The notes under the pieces: generated by a model
Told to the model about the DNA's origin: nothing
Databases searched by the model: none
Seen by the model: the letters and a program-made list of their open reading frames with translations, nothing else
Shown here: positions 53,005-63,466 of the stretch, in pieces
Layout of the letters: each line of letters begins with the position of its first letter
Position numbering within the stretch: position 1 is the stretch's first letter
NCBI GenBank assembly: GCA_003987795.1
Contig: RXJO01000224.1
Span: 1 to 63,466, forward strand
Source of the DNA: Curvibacter sp.
Lineage (GTDB): Bacteria; Pseudomonadota; Gammaproteobacteria; Burkholderiales; Burkholderiaceae_C
Length of the DNA: 63,466 bases
Reading direction: 5' to 3'
Made by a program: the position numbers and the translations under genes

Positions 53005-54202
53005 TTTTGTGTTGCTCCATCAGTGCCGTGAAGCGGTCAAAGAGGTACGAGATGTCGTGCGGGCCGGGCGAGGCCTCCGGGTGACCCTGGAAGCAGAAGG
53101 CGGGCTTGTCGGTACGGGCCAGACCCTGCAGCGTGTTGTCGAACAAGCTGATGTGGGTGGCGCGCAGATTGGCAGGCAGTGTCTTTTCATCCACCGCGAA
53201 ACCGTGGTTCTGGCTGGTGATGCTGACGCGACCGGTGTCGAGGTCCTTGACGGGATGGTTGGCACCGTGGTGACCGAACTTCATCTTGAAGGTCTTGGCA
53301 CCCGAGGCCAGGGCCATGATCTGATGCCCCAGGCAGATACCGAAAGTGGGGATGCCGGTCTCGATCAGCTCGCGGGCGGCGGCGATGGCGTAGTCGCAGG
53401 GCTCCGGGTCGCCAGGGCCGTTGGACAGGAAGATGCCGTCAGGTTGGTGCTTGAGCACCTCGGCCGCAGGCGTCTGTGCAGGCACCACCGTGACCTTGCA
53501 ACCGCGCTCGGCGAGCATGCGCAGAATGTTCTTCTTGACCCCGAAGTCGTAGGCCACGACGTGGAATTTGGGCTCAGCCTGAACACCGTAGCCCGTGCCC
53601 AGCTTCCATTCGGTCTGGCTCCAGTCATAAGCCGCAGGGACCGTGACCACCTTGGCCAGGTCCAGACCGGCCATGCTCGGAGCCCCTTGGGCGGCTTTCA
53701 CCGCCTGATCGATCACAGCCTGAGTCACTTCCTGACCGGCCGCCAGACCCACGATGGCCCCATTCTGGGCCCCCTTGCTGCGCAGCAGACGGGTCAGCTT
53801 GCGGGTATCGATGTTGGCGATGGCCACCGTGCCTTCACGCTTCAGATAGTCCGACAGCGTCATGGACAGACGGAAGTTGGACGCCAACAAAGGCAGGTCT
53901 TTGATGATCAGGCCAGCGGCGTGGACTTTCTCGGCCTCGACGTCTTCCTCGTTGACACCGTAGTTGCCGATGTGCGGATACGTGAGCGTCACGATCTGCT
54001 GGCAGTAGCTGGGGTCGGTGAGGATTTCCTGGTAGCCGGTGATGGCGGTGTTGAACACCACTTCACCGACCGTGGAGCCGGTGGCTCCGATCGAGTTGCC
54101 AATAAAGACCGTGCCGTCTGCGAGCGCCAGGATGGCGGGCGGGAAGCTTCCCTGTTGAGACAAAAGCACTGGGTTCTCCGGGTTGGTTACGGGTACGCCC
54201 AA
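52997..54202 (-). CDS. carA: Carbamoyl-phosphate synthase small subunit (exact start uncertain)
   Basis: [56 protein letters not shown]. Confidence 0.97.
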   Translation of the reverse strand: MGVPVTNPENPVLLSQQGSFPPAILALADGTVFIGNSIGATGSTVGEVVFNTAITGYQEILTDPSYCQQIVTLTYPHIGNYGVNEEDVEAEKVHAAGLIIKDLPLLASNFRLSMTLSDYLKREGTVAIANIDTRKLTRLLRSKGAQNGAIVGLAAGQEVTQAVIDQAVKAAQGAPSMAGLDLAKVVTVPAAYDWSQTEWKLGTGYGVQAEPKFHVVAYDFGVKKNILRMLAERGCKVTVVPAQTPAAEVLKHQPDGIFLSNGPGDPEPCDYAIAAARELIETGIPTFGICLGHQIMALASGAKTFKMKFGHHGANHPVKDLDTGRVSITSQNHGFAVDEKTLPANLRATHISLFDNTLQGLARTDKPAFCFQGHPEASPGPHDISYLFDRFTALMEQHKNA

Positions 54203-54402
54203 GCGGATTCCGACGAGTTGCCTCTGTGGATGTGCTTTTGGAGGGAATGGCTGGAATGCGCTAGGCGTGGGGTGTTGCGTGAAAGCCTCTCATTATAGCT
54301 GATCGGCACCCCAACTGACGCGAAGTTGACAACCGAGCCCCAATTTGAGGTAGGAATTTTTCAAAACCACATTCCAGACCGGGCAGTCAGCTTGACCGTC
54401 GG

Positions 54403-55197
54403 TCAATCCTTGGATGCAGATACGGCACTGGCGTGCAAGCAGATCGCTGCAGCTGCGGCGACATTCAAAGATTCTTCGCCGCCGGGCTGCCCAATGCGCA
54501 CCGCGAGGCGGGCCCGCTCCATCAAAGCCTCGCTGACACCCTGTCCCTCATGCCCCAAAGCCCAGGCACATGGCCAGGGCAAGGATTGATGCTGAATCAA
54601 CGCCCCCTGATGGGAACTCGTCACGATCAGCGGAACCTCGAGTTCTTGCACCTGCTCCAGCGACAAACCCTCGATCAGTTGCAGCGCAAAGTGGGCCCCC
54701 ATGCCTGCGCGCAGGACCTTGGGCGACCACATCGCTGCCGTGCCCTTGAGCGCCAGCACCTGCTTGAAGCCAAACGCCGCCGCACTGCGCAAGATGGAGC
54801 CAACGTTGCCGGCATCCTGAACCCGATCCAGGACCACCGAGGCCACGACGCCGTCAATGGGCGACGCCGCCGGCAAATCCATCACAAAGGCCATGGGCGC
54901 CGGAGACTCCAGCCCGCTCAGGTCTTTGAACAGCGCATCGGGCAGCACCAGATTGCGCTGGGCATGCGCAGCCCACTGACCTCCTTCGCGTCCCCAGAAA
55001 GACTCCGCATAGACACCCAAAGCCGGGCGCAGCCCCCGCTGCAATGCGGCACGGGCCAGGTGATCGCCCTCAAGCCAGACCCGTCCCTGCTTGCGATAGG
55101 CGGTGGTGTCCTGGGAGAGGCGGCGCAACTCCTTGAGTTGCGGGTTGTCACGCGAAGTGACGAGGGTGAAGTTGGCGGTCTGAGTCACAGGCTGCAT
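54403..55197 (-). CDS. TrmH/SpoU family RNA methyltransferase
   Basis: [15 protein letters not shown]...[24 protein letters not shown]...[14 protein letters not shown]. Confidence 0.9.
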   Translation of the reverse strand: MQPVTQTANFTLVTSRDNPQLKELRRLSQDTTAYRKQGRVWLEGDHLARAALQRGLRPALGVYAESFWGREGGQWAAHAQRNLVLPDALFKDLSGLESPAPMAFVMDLPAASPIDGVVASVVLDRVQDAGNVGSILRSAAAFGFKQVLALKGTAAMWSPKVLRAGMGAHFALQLIEGLSLEQVQELEVPLIVTSSHQGALIQHQSLPWPCAWALGHEGQGVSEALMERARLAVRIGQPGGEESLNVAAAAAICLHASAVSASKD

Positions 55198-55829
55198 TGT
55201 CGCGCACCCGCCAAGGCCTGAGCCTCGCGCACCGGCGCAAACGAGTGTCGGTGTTGAGGGCAAGGCCCCTGCTCGCGCAGCGCGGCCAGATGGGCGGCCG
55301 TGCCATAGCCCTTGTGCGAATCGAAACCGTAGGCCGGGTATTGCTGATGGTATTGCTGGCACCAGCGGTCTCGGTGCACCTTGGCCAGGATGGAGGCCGC
55401 AGAAATCGCCGGAATCAAGGCATCGCCTTTGACCACCGCCTCGGCCAGCACGTCAAGCCGGGGCAACTGATTGCCATCGACCAGCACCTTGACCGGCTTG
55501 AGACGCAAACCCTCCACCGCACGGCGCATCGCCAGCAAGGTCGCCTGCAGGATGTTGAGGCGGTCGATCTCCTCGACCGAGGCTTCTGCAATCGAACAAC
55601 AAAGGGCTTTGGCCCTGATTTCGTCAAACAGCTTCTCGCGCCGCGCCGCGGTGAGCTTCTTGGAGTCGGCCAGGCCCGGAATGGGACGCAGCTCATCGAG
55701 GATGACTGCCGCGGCCACCACCGGACCGGCCAAGGGACCACGCCCAGCCTCGTCGACCCCGGCCTGCAGGCCGGGTGGATCCCAGCACAGCGTGGATTGC
55801 TCAGCGTGCAAGAAGCTTCTCGATCGCAT
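55185..55829 (-). CDS. rnhB: Ribonuclease HII
   Basis: [42 protein letters not shown]. Confidence 0.95.
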   Translation of the reverse strand: MRSRSFLHAEQSTLCWDPPGLQAGVDEAGRGPLAGPVVAAAVILDELRPIPGLADSKKLTAARREKLFDEIRAKALCCSIAEASVEEIDRLNILQATLLAMRRAVEGLRLKPVKVLVDGNQLPRLDVLAEAVVKGDALIPAISAASILAKVHRDRWCQQYHQQYPAYGFDSHKGYGTAAHLAALREQGPCPQHRHSFAPVREAQALAGARQCSL

Positions 55830-56955
55830 CGGTAGCCAGGCGAGCGGTGTCGCGTTGAAGGGTTTGGTGCAGTTGAAGAAAGTGATCCTGAAGATCGACA
55901 ACCTTGCTCGGGCTGTCCAGCCAATCGCCCACCGCCGCAGCCAGGGCGTCCGGCGTGGCGGCCTCCTGCAGAAACTCAGGCACGACGAAGTCGCGGGCCA
56001 GGATGTTGGGCAGGCCCACCCAGGGCTGAAGCTTCTTGCCTTTCATGATCTGCCAGCTCAACCAGGGCATGTTGTAGGCAATCACCATCGGGCGCTTGAA
56101 CAGGGCTGCCTCCAGTGTCGCCGTGCCACTGGCAATCAACGTCACATCACAGGCCGCCAGCGCCGCATGGGACTGCCCCTCCAGCACGGTCAGAACACCT
56201 CCGGCATCCATGGACAGACCAGCCCGGCGCGCCGCCAGCTCCACGTCGGCACGCAAGGCGGGCAAAGTGGGCAGGACAAAATGCAGGTCAGGATAGCGGG
56301 CCCGCAGCAGGCCGGCGGCCGCCATGAAGCGCCCCGCCAGGTAACGTACCTCGGATCGGCGGCTGCCCGGCAACAAGGCCACGATGCGCCGATCCTGCGG
56401 CAAACCCAGTTGACGCCTGGCAGCCACGCGGTCTGGCGTCAACGGAATCATGTTGGCGATCGGGTGGCCGACGTAGGTAGCTGCAACACCATGGGCGGCC
56501 AGCAGTTCAGGCTCGAAGGGAAAGATGCACAGCACGTGGTCCGCGGCCCGACGCAACTTCTCCACTTTCTTGGCCCGCCAGGCCCAGAAGGACGGGCTGA
56601 CGAAATGCACCGTGGGAATACCGGCGTCGCGCAGACGGATCTCAAGATCGAAATTGAAGTCGGGCGCATCCACTCCGACGAACACATCGGGGCGATCCGC
56701 CAACAGGCGGTCACCCAGTGTGCGGCGCATGGCCAGCAACTCGCGCAAATGGGGCAGCACCTCGACGTAACCCCGGACCGCCAGACGCGCCTGCGGCCAC
56801 CAGGCTTCGAAGCCTCGCTGGGCCATCGCAGGCCCGCCGATCCCCTGCGCAGTCAAAGCAGGCCATCGGGACTTCAGGCCGTCCAGCAGCAAGGCTGCCA
56901 ACAGGTCACCGGACGCCTCGCCGGTGACCATGGCGAAACGCGGATCCATGGTCAC
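55801..56955 (-). CDS. lpxB: Lipid-A-disaccharide synthase
   Basis: [50 protein letters not shown]. Confidence 0.96.
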   Translation of the reverse strand: MTMDPRFAMVTGEASGDLLAALLLDGLKSRWPALTAQGIGGPAMAQRGFEAWWPQARLAVRGYVEVLPHLRELLAMRRTLGDRLLADRPDVFVGVDAPDFNFDLEIRLRDAGIPTVHFVSPSFWAWRAKKVEKLRRAADHVLCIFPFEPELLAAHGVAATYVGHPIANMIPLTPDRVAARRQLGLPQDRRIVALLPGSRRSEVRYLAGRFMAAAGLLRARYPDLHFVLPTLPALRADVELAARRAGLSMDAGGVLTVLEGQSHAALAACDVTLIASGTATLEAALFKRPMVIAYNMPWLSWQIMKGKKLQPWVGLPNILARDFVVPEFLQEAATPDALAAAVGDWLDSPSKVVDLQDHFLQLHQTLQRDTARLATDAIEKLLAR

Positions 56956-56962
56956 TTCAAGT

Positions 56963-57757
56963 TCAGCGCACGATGCCGCGGCTCGGCGGCGTCTGCTCGA
57001 GGAACTCGAGCATCATCTGCACATCCGGCGCGGCCTCTGGATGGCTTTCGGTCAAACGCGAGATCTCAGTGCAGGCCACATCCAGCGTGAGGTTGCTGCG
57101 ATAGAGCAGCTTGTGAATGCTGCGCACGGCAGCAATGCGATCCGCCGAGAAGCCTCGGCGACGCAAGCCTTCGAAGTTCATCGACCGAGCCTGGGCAGGT
57201 TGACCCTGGGCCATCACAAAGGGGGGCAAATCCGCAAACAGCAACGAGCACATCGCGGTCATGCAATGCGCGCCGATGCGCACAAACTGATGGGCCACCG
57301 TGAAACCGCCCAAAATGGCCCAGTCACCCACCTCGACATGGCCTGCCAACTGCGAGTTGTTGGCAAAAATGGTGTGGTTGCCGACCACGCAATCATGGGC
57401 CAGATGGACATAGGCCATGATCCAGTTGTCGTTCCCGACCCGGGTCACGCCTCCACCACCCGGCGAGCCGATGTTGAAGGTGCAGAACTCCCGGATGGTG
57501 TTGCGGTCACCGATGAAGAGCTCACAAGGCTCGTTGTCGTACTTCTTGTCCTGGGGAATCGCACCCAAGGAGTTGAACTGGAAGATGCGGTTGTCACTGC
57601 CGATCGTGGTGTTTCCCTCGATCACGCAATGGGCACCGATGGTGGTGCCCGCCCCGATGATCACGTCCGGCCCGATGATGGTGTAAGGCCCCACCGTGAC
57701 CGTGCTGTCAAGCTCGGCTGCTGGGTCCACGATGGCGGTGGGATGGATTTGGGCCAT
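56963..57757 (-). CDS. lpxA: UDP-N-acetylglucosamine O-acyltransferase
   Basis: [41 protein letters not shown] hexapeptide repeats. Confidence 0.97.
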   Translation of the reverse strand: MAQIHPTAIVDPAAELDSTVTVGPYTIIGPDVIIGAGTTIGAHCVIEGNTTIGSDNRIFQFNSLGAIPQDKKYDNEPCELFIGDRNTIREFCTFNIGSPGGGGVTRVGNDNWIMAYVHLAHDCVVGNHTIFANNSQLAGHVEVGDWAILGGFTVAHQFVRIGAHCMTAMCSLLFADLPPFVMAQGQPAQARSMNFEGLRRRGFSADRIAAVRSIHKLLYRSNLTLDVACTEISRLTESHPEAAPDVQMMLEFLEQTPPSRGIVR

Positions 57758-57776
57758 GGCGATCTCCTGGCAGGGT

Positions 57777-58217
57777 TCAGGCAATGGTGCGCATGGTGCA
57801 CATGAGTTCGGCTTCGCAGGCCACTTCTTCACCCACGCGCGTGACGCCCTTGAACTTGAAGATGCCGGCCTTCATGCGCTCCAGCGACACGTCCATGATC
57901 AGTTGGTCACCCGGCTCGACAGGCCGCTTGAAGCGAGCACCATCGATGCCGGCGAAGTAATACACCGTCTTGTCATCGGGCGTGACACCCAGGGTATCGA
58001 AGGCCAGCAAGGCTGCGGCCTGGGCCATGGCCTCCAGCATCAGCACCCCTGGCATCACCGGGCGGTGAGGGAAATGCCCCATGAAGTAGGGCTCGTTGAT
58101 CGAGACGTTCTTCAAGGCCTTGATGGTCTTGCCCTTTTCAACCGACAGCACGCGGTCCACCAGCAAGATGGGATAACGGTGAGGCAGTTGCTTGAGGATT
58201 TGATGGATGTCCAACAT
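57777..58217 (-). CDS. fabZ: 3-hydroxyacyl-ACP dehydratase FabZ
   Basis: [44 protein letters not shown]. Confidence 0.98.
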   Translation of the reverse strand: MLDIHQILKQLPHRYPILLVDRVLSVEKGKTIKALKNVSINEPYFMGHFPHRPVMPGVLMLEAMAQAAALLAFDTLGVTPDDKTVYYFAGIDGARFKRPVEPGDQLIMDVSLERMKAGIFKFKGVTRVGEEVACEAELMCTMRTIA

Positions 58218-58225
58218 GGGGTACT

Positions 58226-59227
58226 TTACGAATTCGTTTCTTGTTTTGACGCCTCCAGCGACTTGATGCGCTCACGCAGCGCATGAAGTTGCTTGAGGGT
58301 GGCTGCATTTTTCTCCCACTGGCGGTTGTCGTCCAGAGGGAACACGCCAGTGTACTGGCCCGGCTTGAGCAAGGATCGCGTCACCACCGAGGCCGCGGAG
58401 ATATGAACATGGTCCGCCAAGGTGAGGTGACCGAGCACGACAGCGCCACCACCGATGGTGCAATGCGCCCCGATCGTGGCACTGCCAGCGACACCGACAC
58501 AACCCGCCAGCGCCGTGTGCGCGCCGATGCGGACGTTGTGACCGATCTGGATCAGGTTGTCGAGCTTGACCCCGTCCGCCAGCACCGTATCGTCCAGGGC
58601 CCCTCGGTCGATGCAGGTGTTGGCGCCGATCTCCACATCGTTGCCGATGCGGACCGCCCCCAACTGCTCGATCTTCTCCCAGGCGCCTTCCACAGGTGCA
58701 AAACCGAAGCCGTCAGCACCGATGACCACGCCTGGATGAAGAATGCAACGCTCACCGACCGTGCATCCCTCGCCGACCGTGACCCGAGAATAAAGCAGGG
58801 AATCGGCACCGATGCGAGCCCCACGCTCGATCACGCACAGCGCACCGATGCGGGCCGTGGGATGGACCTCGGCTTCCGGATCGATCACGGCGCTGGGATG
58901 GACCAGACGGGTCTGCGCCGGCCGGGTGGATTGCTTCCAGAAGCGTGTCAGTCGCGCGAAGTACAGGTAAGGCTGATCGGTGACGATGCAGGCGCCGCGC
59001 TCAGCGGCCGCCGCCCGGAAGGCCGGCGCCACGATCACGCAGCCAGCCTTGGTCTGCGACAACTGCTGCTGGTACTTGGGATGACTCAGGAAACTGATGG
59101 CATCGGCCGTGGCCGACTCGAGTGGCGAGATGCGGGTGACGCCCTGCGACGGATCTCCGATGAGTTCACCGCCGAGCGCGTCGACAATCTGCCCCAGATG
59201 CAGGACCATGCCTGTCATCCGGTTCAC
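58226..59227 (-). CDS. lpxD: UDP-3-O-(3-hydroxyacyl)glucosamine N-acyltransferase
   Basis: [23 protein letters not shown] hexapeptide repeats; position next to fabZ and ompH. Confidence 0.96.
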   Translation of the reverse strand: MNRMTGMVLHLGQIVDALGGELIGDPSQGVTRISPLESATADAISFLSHPKYQQQLSQTKAGCVIVAPAFRAAAAERGACIVTDQPYLYFARLTRFWKQSTRPAQTRLVHPSAVIDPEAEVHPTARIGALCVIERGARIGADSLLYSRVTVGEGCTVGERCILHPGVVIGADGFGFAPVEGAWEKIEQLGAVRIGNDVEIGANTCIDRGALDDTVLADGVKLDNLIQIGHNVRIGAHTALAGCVGVAGSATIGAHCTIGGGAVVLGHLTLADHVHISAASVVTRSLLKPGQYTGVFPLDDNRQWEKNAATLKQLHALRERIKSLEASKQETNS

Positions 59228-59763
59228 TTGCCCGTGCTACCCGAGGCTGCGCTTGCAGCATTCAAAGCCTTGATCACCTTGTCCGTGATGTCGTGCTTGG
59301 GATTGATGTAGATGGCTTCCTGCAGGATGACGTCGTACTTCTCGGTCTCGGCCACTTGCTTGACGACCTTGTTGGCGCGATCGATGACCTGCTGAAGTTC
59401 TTCGTTCTTGCGGGTGTTCAGGTCTTCCTGGAACTCGCGGCTCTTGCGCTGGAAGTCACGATCCTGATCGACCAGTTGCTTCTGACGGCTGGTGCGTTGG
59501 GTCTCAGACAGGGTGGGCGCTTCACGCTCAAACTTGTCAGAGGCGGTCTTCAGCGCATTGCGCTGATCGACCAGCTCTTTTTCACGCTTCGCGAACTCGG
59601 CTTCGAGCTTGGCTTGGGCCGACTTGGCCATGTTCGCTTCGCGGAAGATTCGGTCGGTATTGACGAAACCGGCGCGGAAGTCTTCGGCCATGACCGGAGC
59701 AGCTGCGAAGGCGGAGGCACCCAGCACTGCGGCCAGGGCCCATTGACGAGAAATGGATTTCAT
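59224..59763 (-). CDS. skp: OmpH/Skp family periplasmic chaperone
   Basis: signal peptide; [36 protein letters not shown]. Confidence 0.93.
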   Translation of the reverse strand: MKSISRQWALAAVLGASAFAAAPVMAEDFRAGFVNTDRIFREANMAKSAQAKLEAEFAKREKELVDQRNALKTASDKFEREAPTLSETQRTSRQKQLVDQDRDFQRKSREFQEDLNTRKNEELQQVIDRANKVVKQVAETEKYDVILQEAIYINPKHDITDKVIKALNAASAASGSTGK

Positions 59764-62057
59764 TAGAAAGACGTTCCGATCTGGAATTGCAATCTCTGGA
59801 TTCTATCGCCAGGGAACTTGCGCACCGGGTTGGCAATGGCAAAACGCAGAGGCCCCATGGGGGAGACCCAGCTCAGACCCACACCGACCGAGGTGCGGAG
59901 CTGACTGGAGGTGATCTTTTCGTTCTCACCGAAAATGTTGCCCACGTCGGTGAAGCCGAACAGCCGGAGGGTGCGGTCGTTGCCCGCGCCAGGGAACGGC
60001 GCCGTGACCTCGGCATTGAGCACCACTTTCTTGGCACCACCCACAATGGCACCGGTGACATCATGCGGGCCAAGAGTGCCTTGATCGAAGCCCCGGACCG
60101 AGCCCAGGCCCCCGCCGTAGAAGTTCTTGAAGACCGGGAACGGACGACCACCCAGCCCCTTGCCAAGGCCGACCTCGCCATTGAATGCGAAAGTGAATTT
60201 CTTGGTGATGGGGATGTACTGCTGGTACTGGTAGTTGTTGCGGGTGTAGCGCGCGTCCCCGATCAAGCCCAGTTCGGAGTTGAAGCGTTGATAGCGTCCG
60301 CTGTTCGGGGCCAGAGCGCTGTCGCGATCATCGCGCGACCAACCCAAGGTCAGGGGCGCAGCCCAGCTGGTGTAGCCATAGGTCTCGGCGTAGGTCAGGT
60401 AGGCGGCAGGAATGTTGGTGCCCGCCTGGATCGTGGTCTGCTCGGCGTTCATGCCGACAAAGACACGGTCCGTCTCGCTGAACGGAATGCCGAAACGCAA
60501 GCCCGCCCCGGTGGTCAACAGACGGTAGTTACCGCCCTGATCCGCATAAGGACGCAAAGCGCGATGGTAAAGATCAATGGTGCGGGAAATGCCGTCGACC
60601 GTGAAATACGGATCGGTTGCGTTCACCGAGATGACCCGGTTGTACTTGCTGGTGTTGATCTCGAAACCCAAGTAGTTGCCCGAACCGAACACGTTCTCGT
60701 TGCGGATGCTGAACGACAGCGAGACCCGTTCCGCGCTCGAGAAACCGGCCCCCAGCTGGATGCTGCCGGCAGGCTTCTCGGTCACGTTGATGACCAGGTC
60801 GACCTGGTCGGGCGAGCCAGGCACTTCCTGGGTTTCGATGTTGACGTCTTTGAAGAACCCCAGACGGTCCACCCGGTCGCGCGACAGCTTGATGCGGTCA
60901 CCGTCGTACCAGGAAGCCTCGAACTGGCGGAATTCTCGCCGGACCACCTCGTCGCGGGTGCGGCCATTGCCGGCCACATGGATGCGGCGCACATAAGCCC
61001 GACGCGCCGGCTCGGCCGCCAGCACGAAAGACACCCGGTTGGTGCTGCGATCGATTTCGGGGCGCACTTCAACCCGGGCAAAAGCGAAGCCGAAGTTACC
61101 GAAGTAGTCCGAGAATGCCTTGCTGGTGTGCGCGACATCATCGGCGTTGTAAGGCTCACCCACCTTGATCGAGACCAGCGACTTGAATTCGTCTTCCTTG
61201 CCCAGGAAATCGCCCTCCAGCTTGACGCCGGACACCACGAAGCGCTCACCTTCGGTCACATTGATGGTGATGGAGATGTCTTTCTTGTCGGGAGAGATCG
61301 CCACCTGGGTGGAATCGATGCGGAATTCGAGATAACCCCTTGCGAGGTAATAGGAGCGCAAGGTCTCCAGGTCGGCATTGAGCTTGGCACGGGCGTAGCG
61401 GTCCGACTTGGTGTACCAACTCAGCCAGCCACCGGTGTCCAGATCAAACAGCCCCCGCAGCGTCGACTCGCTGAAGGCCTTGTTGCCCACGACCTGGATG
61501 TCCTTGATCTTGGCCGGCTCCCCCTCAACCACGGAGAAGGTCAGATTGACCCGATTGCGCTCGATGGGCGTGACGGTGGTCACCACTTCGGCGCCGTACA
61601 GGCTTCGGCTGATGTACTGGCGCTTGAGTTCCTGTTCGGCCCGATCGGCGAGCGCCTTGTCGAAGGGCCGGCCTTCTGCCAGACCCACGTCGCGCATGGC
61701 TTTCTTCAGGGTGTCCTTGTCGAACTCCTTGGTGCCGACAAAGTCGACTTCGGCCACCGTGGGGCGTTCTTCCACCACCACGACCAGCACGTCGCCATTG
61801 GCCTCGAGCCGGACATCCTTGAAAAGGCCCAGGGCAAACAGCGCCCGGATGGCTGCCGAACCCTTGTCATCGTTGTAGGTTTCGCCCACCCGGAACGGCA
61901 GCGACGCAAAGATGGTCCCGGGCTCCACCCGCTGGAGGCCCTCGACGCGAATGTCGCGCACAGTGAAAGGGTCGACAGCCCAGGCCTGCGAGGCCAGCAT
62001 CAGGGTCGTCACTGCAGCCACGGTGCGCAGGCAAAAACGGGAGAGATGTTTTTTCAT
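59763..62057 (-). CDS. bamA: Outer membrane protein assembly factor BamA
   Basis: FTVRDIRVEGLQRVEPGTIFASLPFRVG POTRA; GLGSVRGFDQGTLGP; C-terminal QFQIGTSF. Confidence 0.97.
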   Translation of the reverse strand: MKKHLSRFCLRTVAAVTTLMLASQAWAVDPFTVRDIRVEGLQRVEPGTIFASLPFRVGETYNDDKGSAAIRALFALGLFKDVRLEANGDVLVVVVEERPTVAEVDFVGTKEFDKDTLKKAMRDVGLAEGRPFDKALADRAEQELKRQYISRSLYGAEVVTTVTPIERNRVNLTFSVVEGEPAKIKDIQVVGNKAFSESTLRGLFDLDTGGWLSWYTKSDRYARAKLNADLETLRSYYLARGYLEFRIDSTQVAISPDKKDISITINVTEGERFVVSGVKLEGDFLGKEDEFKSLVSIKVGEPYNADDVAHTSKAFSDYFGNFGFAFARVEVRPEIDRSTNRVSFVLAAEPARRAYVRRIHVAGNGRTRDEVVRREFRQFEASWYDGDRIKLSRDRVDRLGFFKDVNIETQEVPGSPDQVDLVINVTEKPAGSIQLGAGFSSAERVSLSFSIRNENVFGSGNYLGFEINTSKYNRVISVNATDPYFTVDGISRTIDLYHRALRPYADQGGNYRLLTTGAGLRFGIPFSETDRVFVGMNAEQTTIQAGTNIPAAYLTYAETYGYTSWAAPLTLGWSRDDRDSALAPNSGRYQRFNSELGLIGDARYTRNNYQYQQYIPITKKFTFAFNGEVGLGKGLGGRPFPVFKNFYGGGLGSVRGFDQGTLGPHDVTGAIVGGAKKVVLNAEVTAPFPGAGNDRTLRLFGFTDVGNIFGENEKITSSQLRTSVGVGLSWVSPMGPLRFAIANPVRKFPGDRIQRLQFQIGTSF

Positions 62058-62099
62058 GAATGAGCGCGGGCCGCAGCGCCTGGCGATGCGACCACAAGG

Positions 62100-63461
62100 T
62101 TAACCAAAGAGCCGGGTGACGTCGTTGAAGAACGCGACGGACATCATGGCCATCAGCAGGGCGATCCCCCCCCGCTGCAGCCGCTCCATCCAGGCATCGG
62201 ACACGGCCTTGCCGGTCACCGCCTCCCAAAGATAATACATCAGGTGCCCCCCATCCAAGACCGGCAGGGGAAGCAGGTTCAGCACGCCAAGGCTCACGCT
62301 GATCAATGCCAGAAACACCAGGTACTGGCTCAGACCCAGACTGGCCGACTTGCCTGCGTAATCGGCAATGGTGAGCGGACCACTGATGTTGCGGATCGAA
62401 GCCTCGCCAATCACCATGCGCCCCATCATTCGCAAGGTCAGCGATGACACTTCCCAGGTCTTGACTGCCCCACGCCACAAGCCCTCGATCGGCCCCAGGC
62501 GCACGGTCACGAATTCAGGGGCGGCGCCGATCATGGCCCCCACGCGGGCCACCCGACCGTCGCGGCCATCCGACTGCATCTCAGGCTTCATCTCGAGGCT
62601 GCGCATCACCCCGCCCTGCTCGACCCGCCAAGTCTGCAACAAAGGCTCACCCTGAACCACAGAGGACCGGATCAACTCCCTCAACTGCTGCCCATCGATG
62701 ATCGGCGTATCGCCAATCTGATGGACCAGATCGCCCCGTCGCAAGCCCCCCCGCTGGGCGGGACTACCCGGCATCACATCGCCGACCTCCGGGCGGGTCC
62801 AGGGGCCCATCAGGCCGATGCGGCGAAAAAGTTGGGCATCGGCTTCCTTGACTTCGATCTGCGAAAGGGGCAGGAGATGCTCGCGCGTTCCGGCGTGTTC
62901 GCCCTTTGACACCTCAAGCTGCACATCGCGGCCATTGAGGGCGGCCTGCGTCAGCAGCCAGCGCAAGTCCTCGAAGGAGGTCACCGCCTCCAGTTCCTCT
63001 CCAACCAGTGCCGCACGTCGAACGGTTTCGCCGCCTTGCAAGCCAGCCTGGGCCGCAATCGACCCCTGCACAGGGCTGGCCAGGATCGCGGCAGGCTCCT
63101 CGACACCCGTCCAGTTCACCACCGTGTACAAAAAGACGGCAAGCAGCAGGTTGGCGACCGGGCCTGCAGCCACCACGGCAGCACGCTTGAACAAGGGCTG
63201 GGCATTGAATGCCAGGTGTCGCTCAGACGCGTCCACGGGCGCCTCGCGCTCGTCCAGCATGCGCACATAGCCGCCCAAGGGGAATGCGCTCAGCACAAAT
63301 TCGGTCGGCGAACCCTTGGGCTGCCATCGCCAAAGCACCGTGCCAAAGCCGATCGAAAAGCGGAGCACCTTGATGCCGCAGGCCACGGCGACACGGTAGT
63401 GGCCGTACTCGTGCACCGCAATCAGCACGCCCAAGGCCAGGAGAAAAGCCAAAACGGTCAT
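62100..63461 (-). CDS. rseP: RIP metalloprotease RseP (start near or at window edge)
   Basis: AVHEYGHYR (HExxH-like) at N-terminus; PDZ regions; LNLLPLPVLDGGHL motif. Confidence 0.94.
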   Translation of the reverse strand: MTVLAFLLALGVLIAVHEYGHYRVAVACGIKVLRFSIGFGTVLWRWQPKGSPTEFVLSAFPLGGYVRMLDEREAPVDASERHLAFNAQPLFKRAAVVAAGPVANLLLAVFLYTVVNWTGVEEPAAILASPVQGSIAAQAGLQGGETVRRAALVGEELEAVTSFEDLRWLLTQAALNGRDVQLEVSKGEHAGTREHLLPLSQIEVKEADAQLFRRIGLMGPWTRPEVGDVMPGSPAQRGGLRRGDLVHQIGDTPIIDGQQLRELIRSSVVQGEPLLQTWRVEQGGVMRSLEMKPEMQSDGRDGRVARVGAMIGAAPEFVTVRLGPIEGLWRGAVKTWEVSSLTLRMMGRMVIGEASIRNISGPLTIADYAGKSASLGLSQYLVFLALISVSLGVLNLLPLPVLDGGHLMYYLWEAVTGKAVSDAWMERLQRGGIALLMAMMSVAFFNDVTRLFG

Positions 63462-63466
63462 CAACA

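Noticed and set aside
59787-62063. 758-aa plus-strand ORF antisense to bamA
   Set aside because: Antisense shadow of bamA and no domain signal.

Overview
This 63.5 kb window is a GC-rich chromosomal segment that looks betaproteobacterial (Burkholderiales-like) from synteny and protein sequence. I recognise about 56 protein-coding genes and no rRNA, tRNA, CRISPR array, prophage or transposase. Main blocks: (i) dgc, a small lipoprotein, a HI0933-family flavoprotein, trxA and rho; (ii) a ~16 kb catabolic/transport cluster (class II aldolase, oligopeptide-type ABC importer, hydroxyacid dehydrogenase, two class III aminotransferase-fold enzymes, two acetylpolyamine amidohydrolase/HDAC-like enzymes, APH-like kinase, DMT exporter, GntR/FCD regulator, ArgE/DapE deacylase); (iii) rpmE2, a GT39-like membrane protein and a MATE transporter; (iv) a phosphate/polyphosphate block (pstSCAB-phoU-phoB-phoR, divergent ppx, a Lys/Ala-rich protein, sixA, ppk1, a metallophosphoesterase, an OlsB-like acyltransferase); (v) a CHASE-PAS-GGDEF-EAL protein; (vi) housekeeping genes glmM-folP-ftsH-rlmE / yhbY / greA-carB-carA; (vii) the envelope cluster trmH-like-rnhB-lpxB-lpxA-fabZ-lpxD-ompH-bamA-rseP. 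The most striking signal is that two otherwise intact, conserved genes are each interrupted by one in-frame TAG: rho at codon 218 (a conserved Glu position) and a class III aminotransferase 45 codons before its natural end. None of the 55 CDS ends I could read uses TAG (47 TGA, 8 TAA, 0 TAG). This fits UAG being read as sense (reassignment or efficient amber suppression, perhaps as Glu or Gln). Sequencing error, in particular G>T artefacts, or real nonsense mutations are the competing explanations and cannot be excluded from sequence alone.
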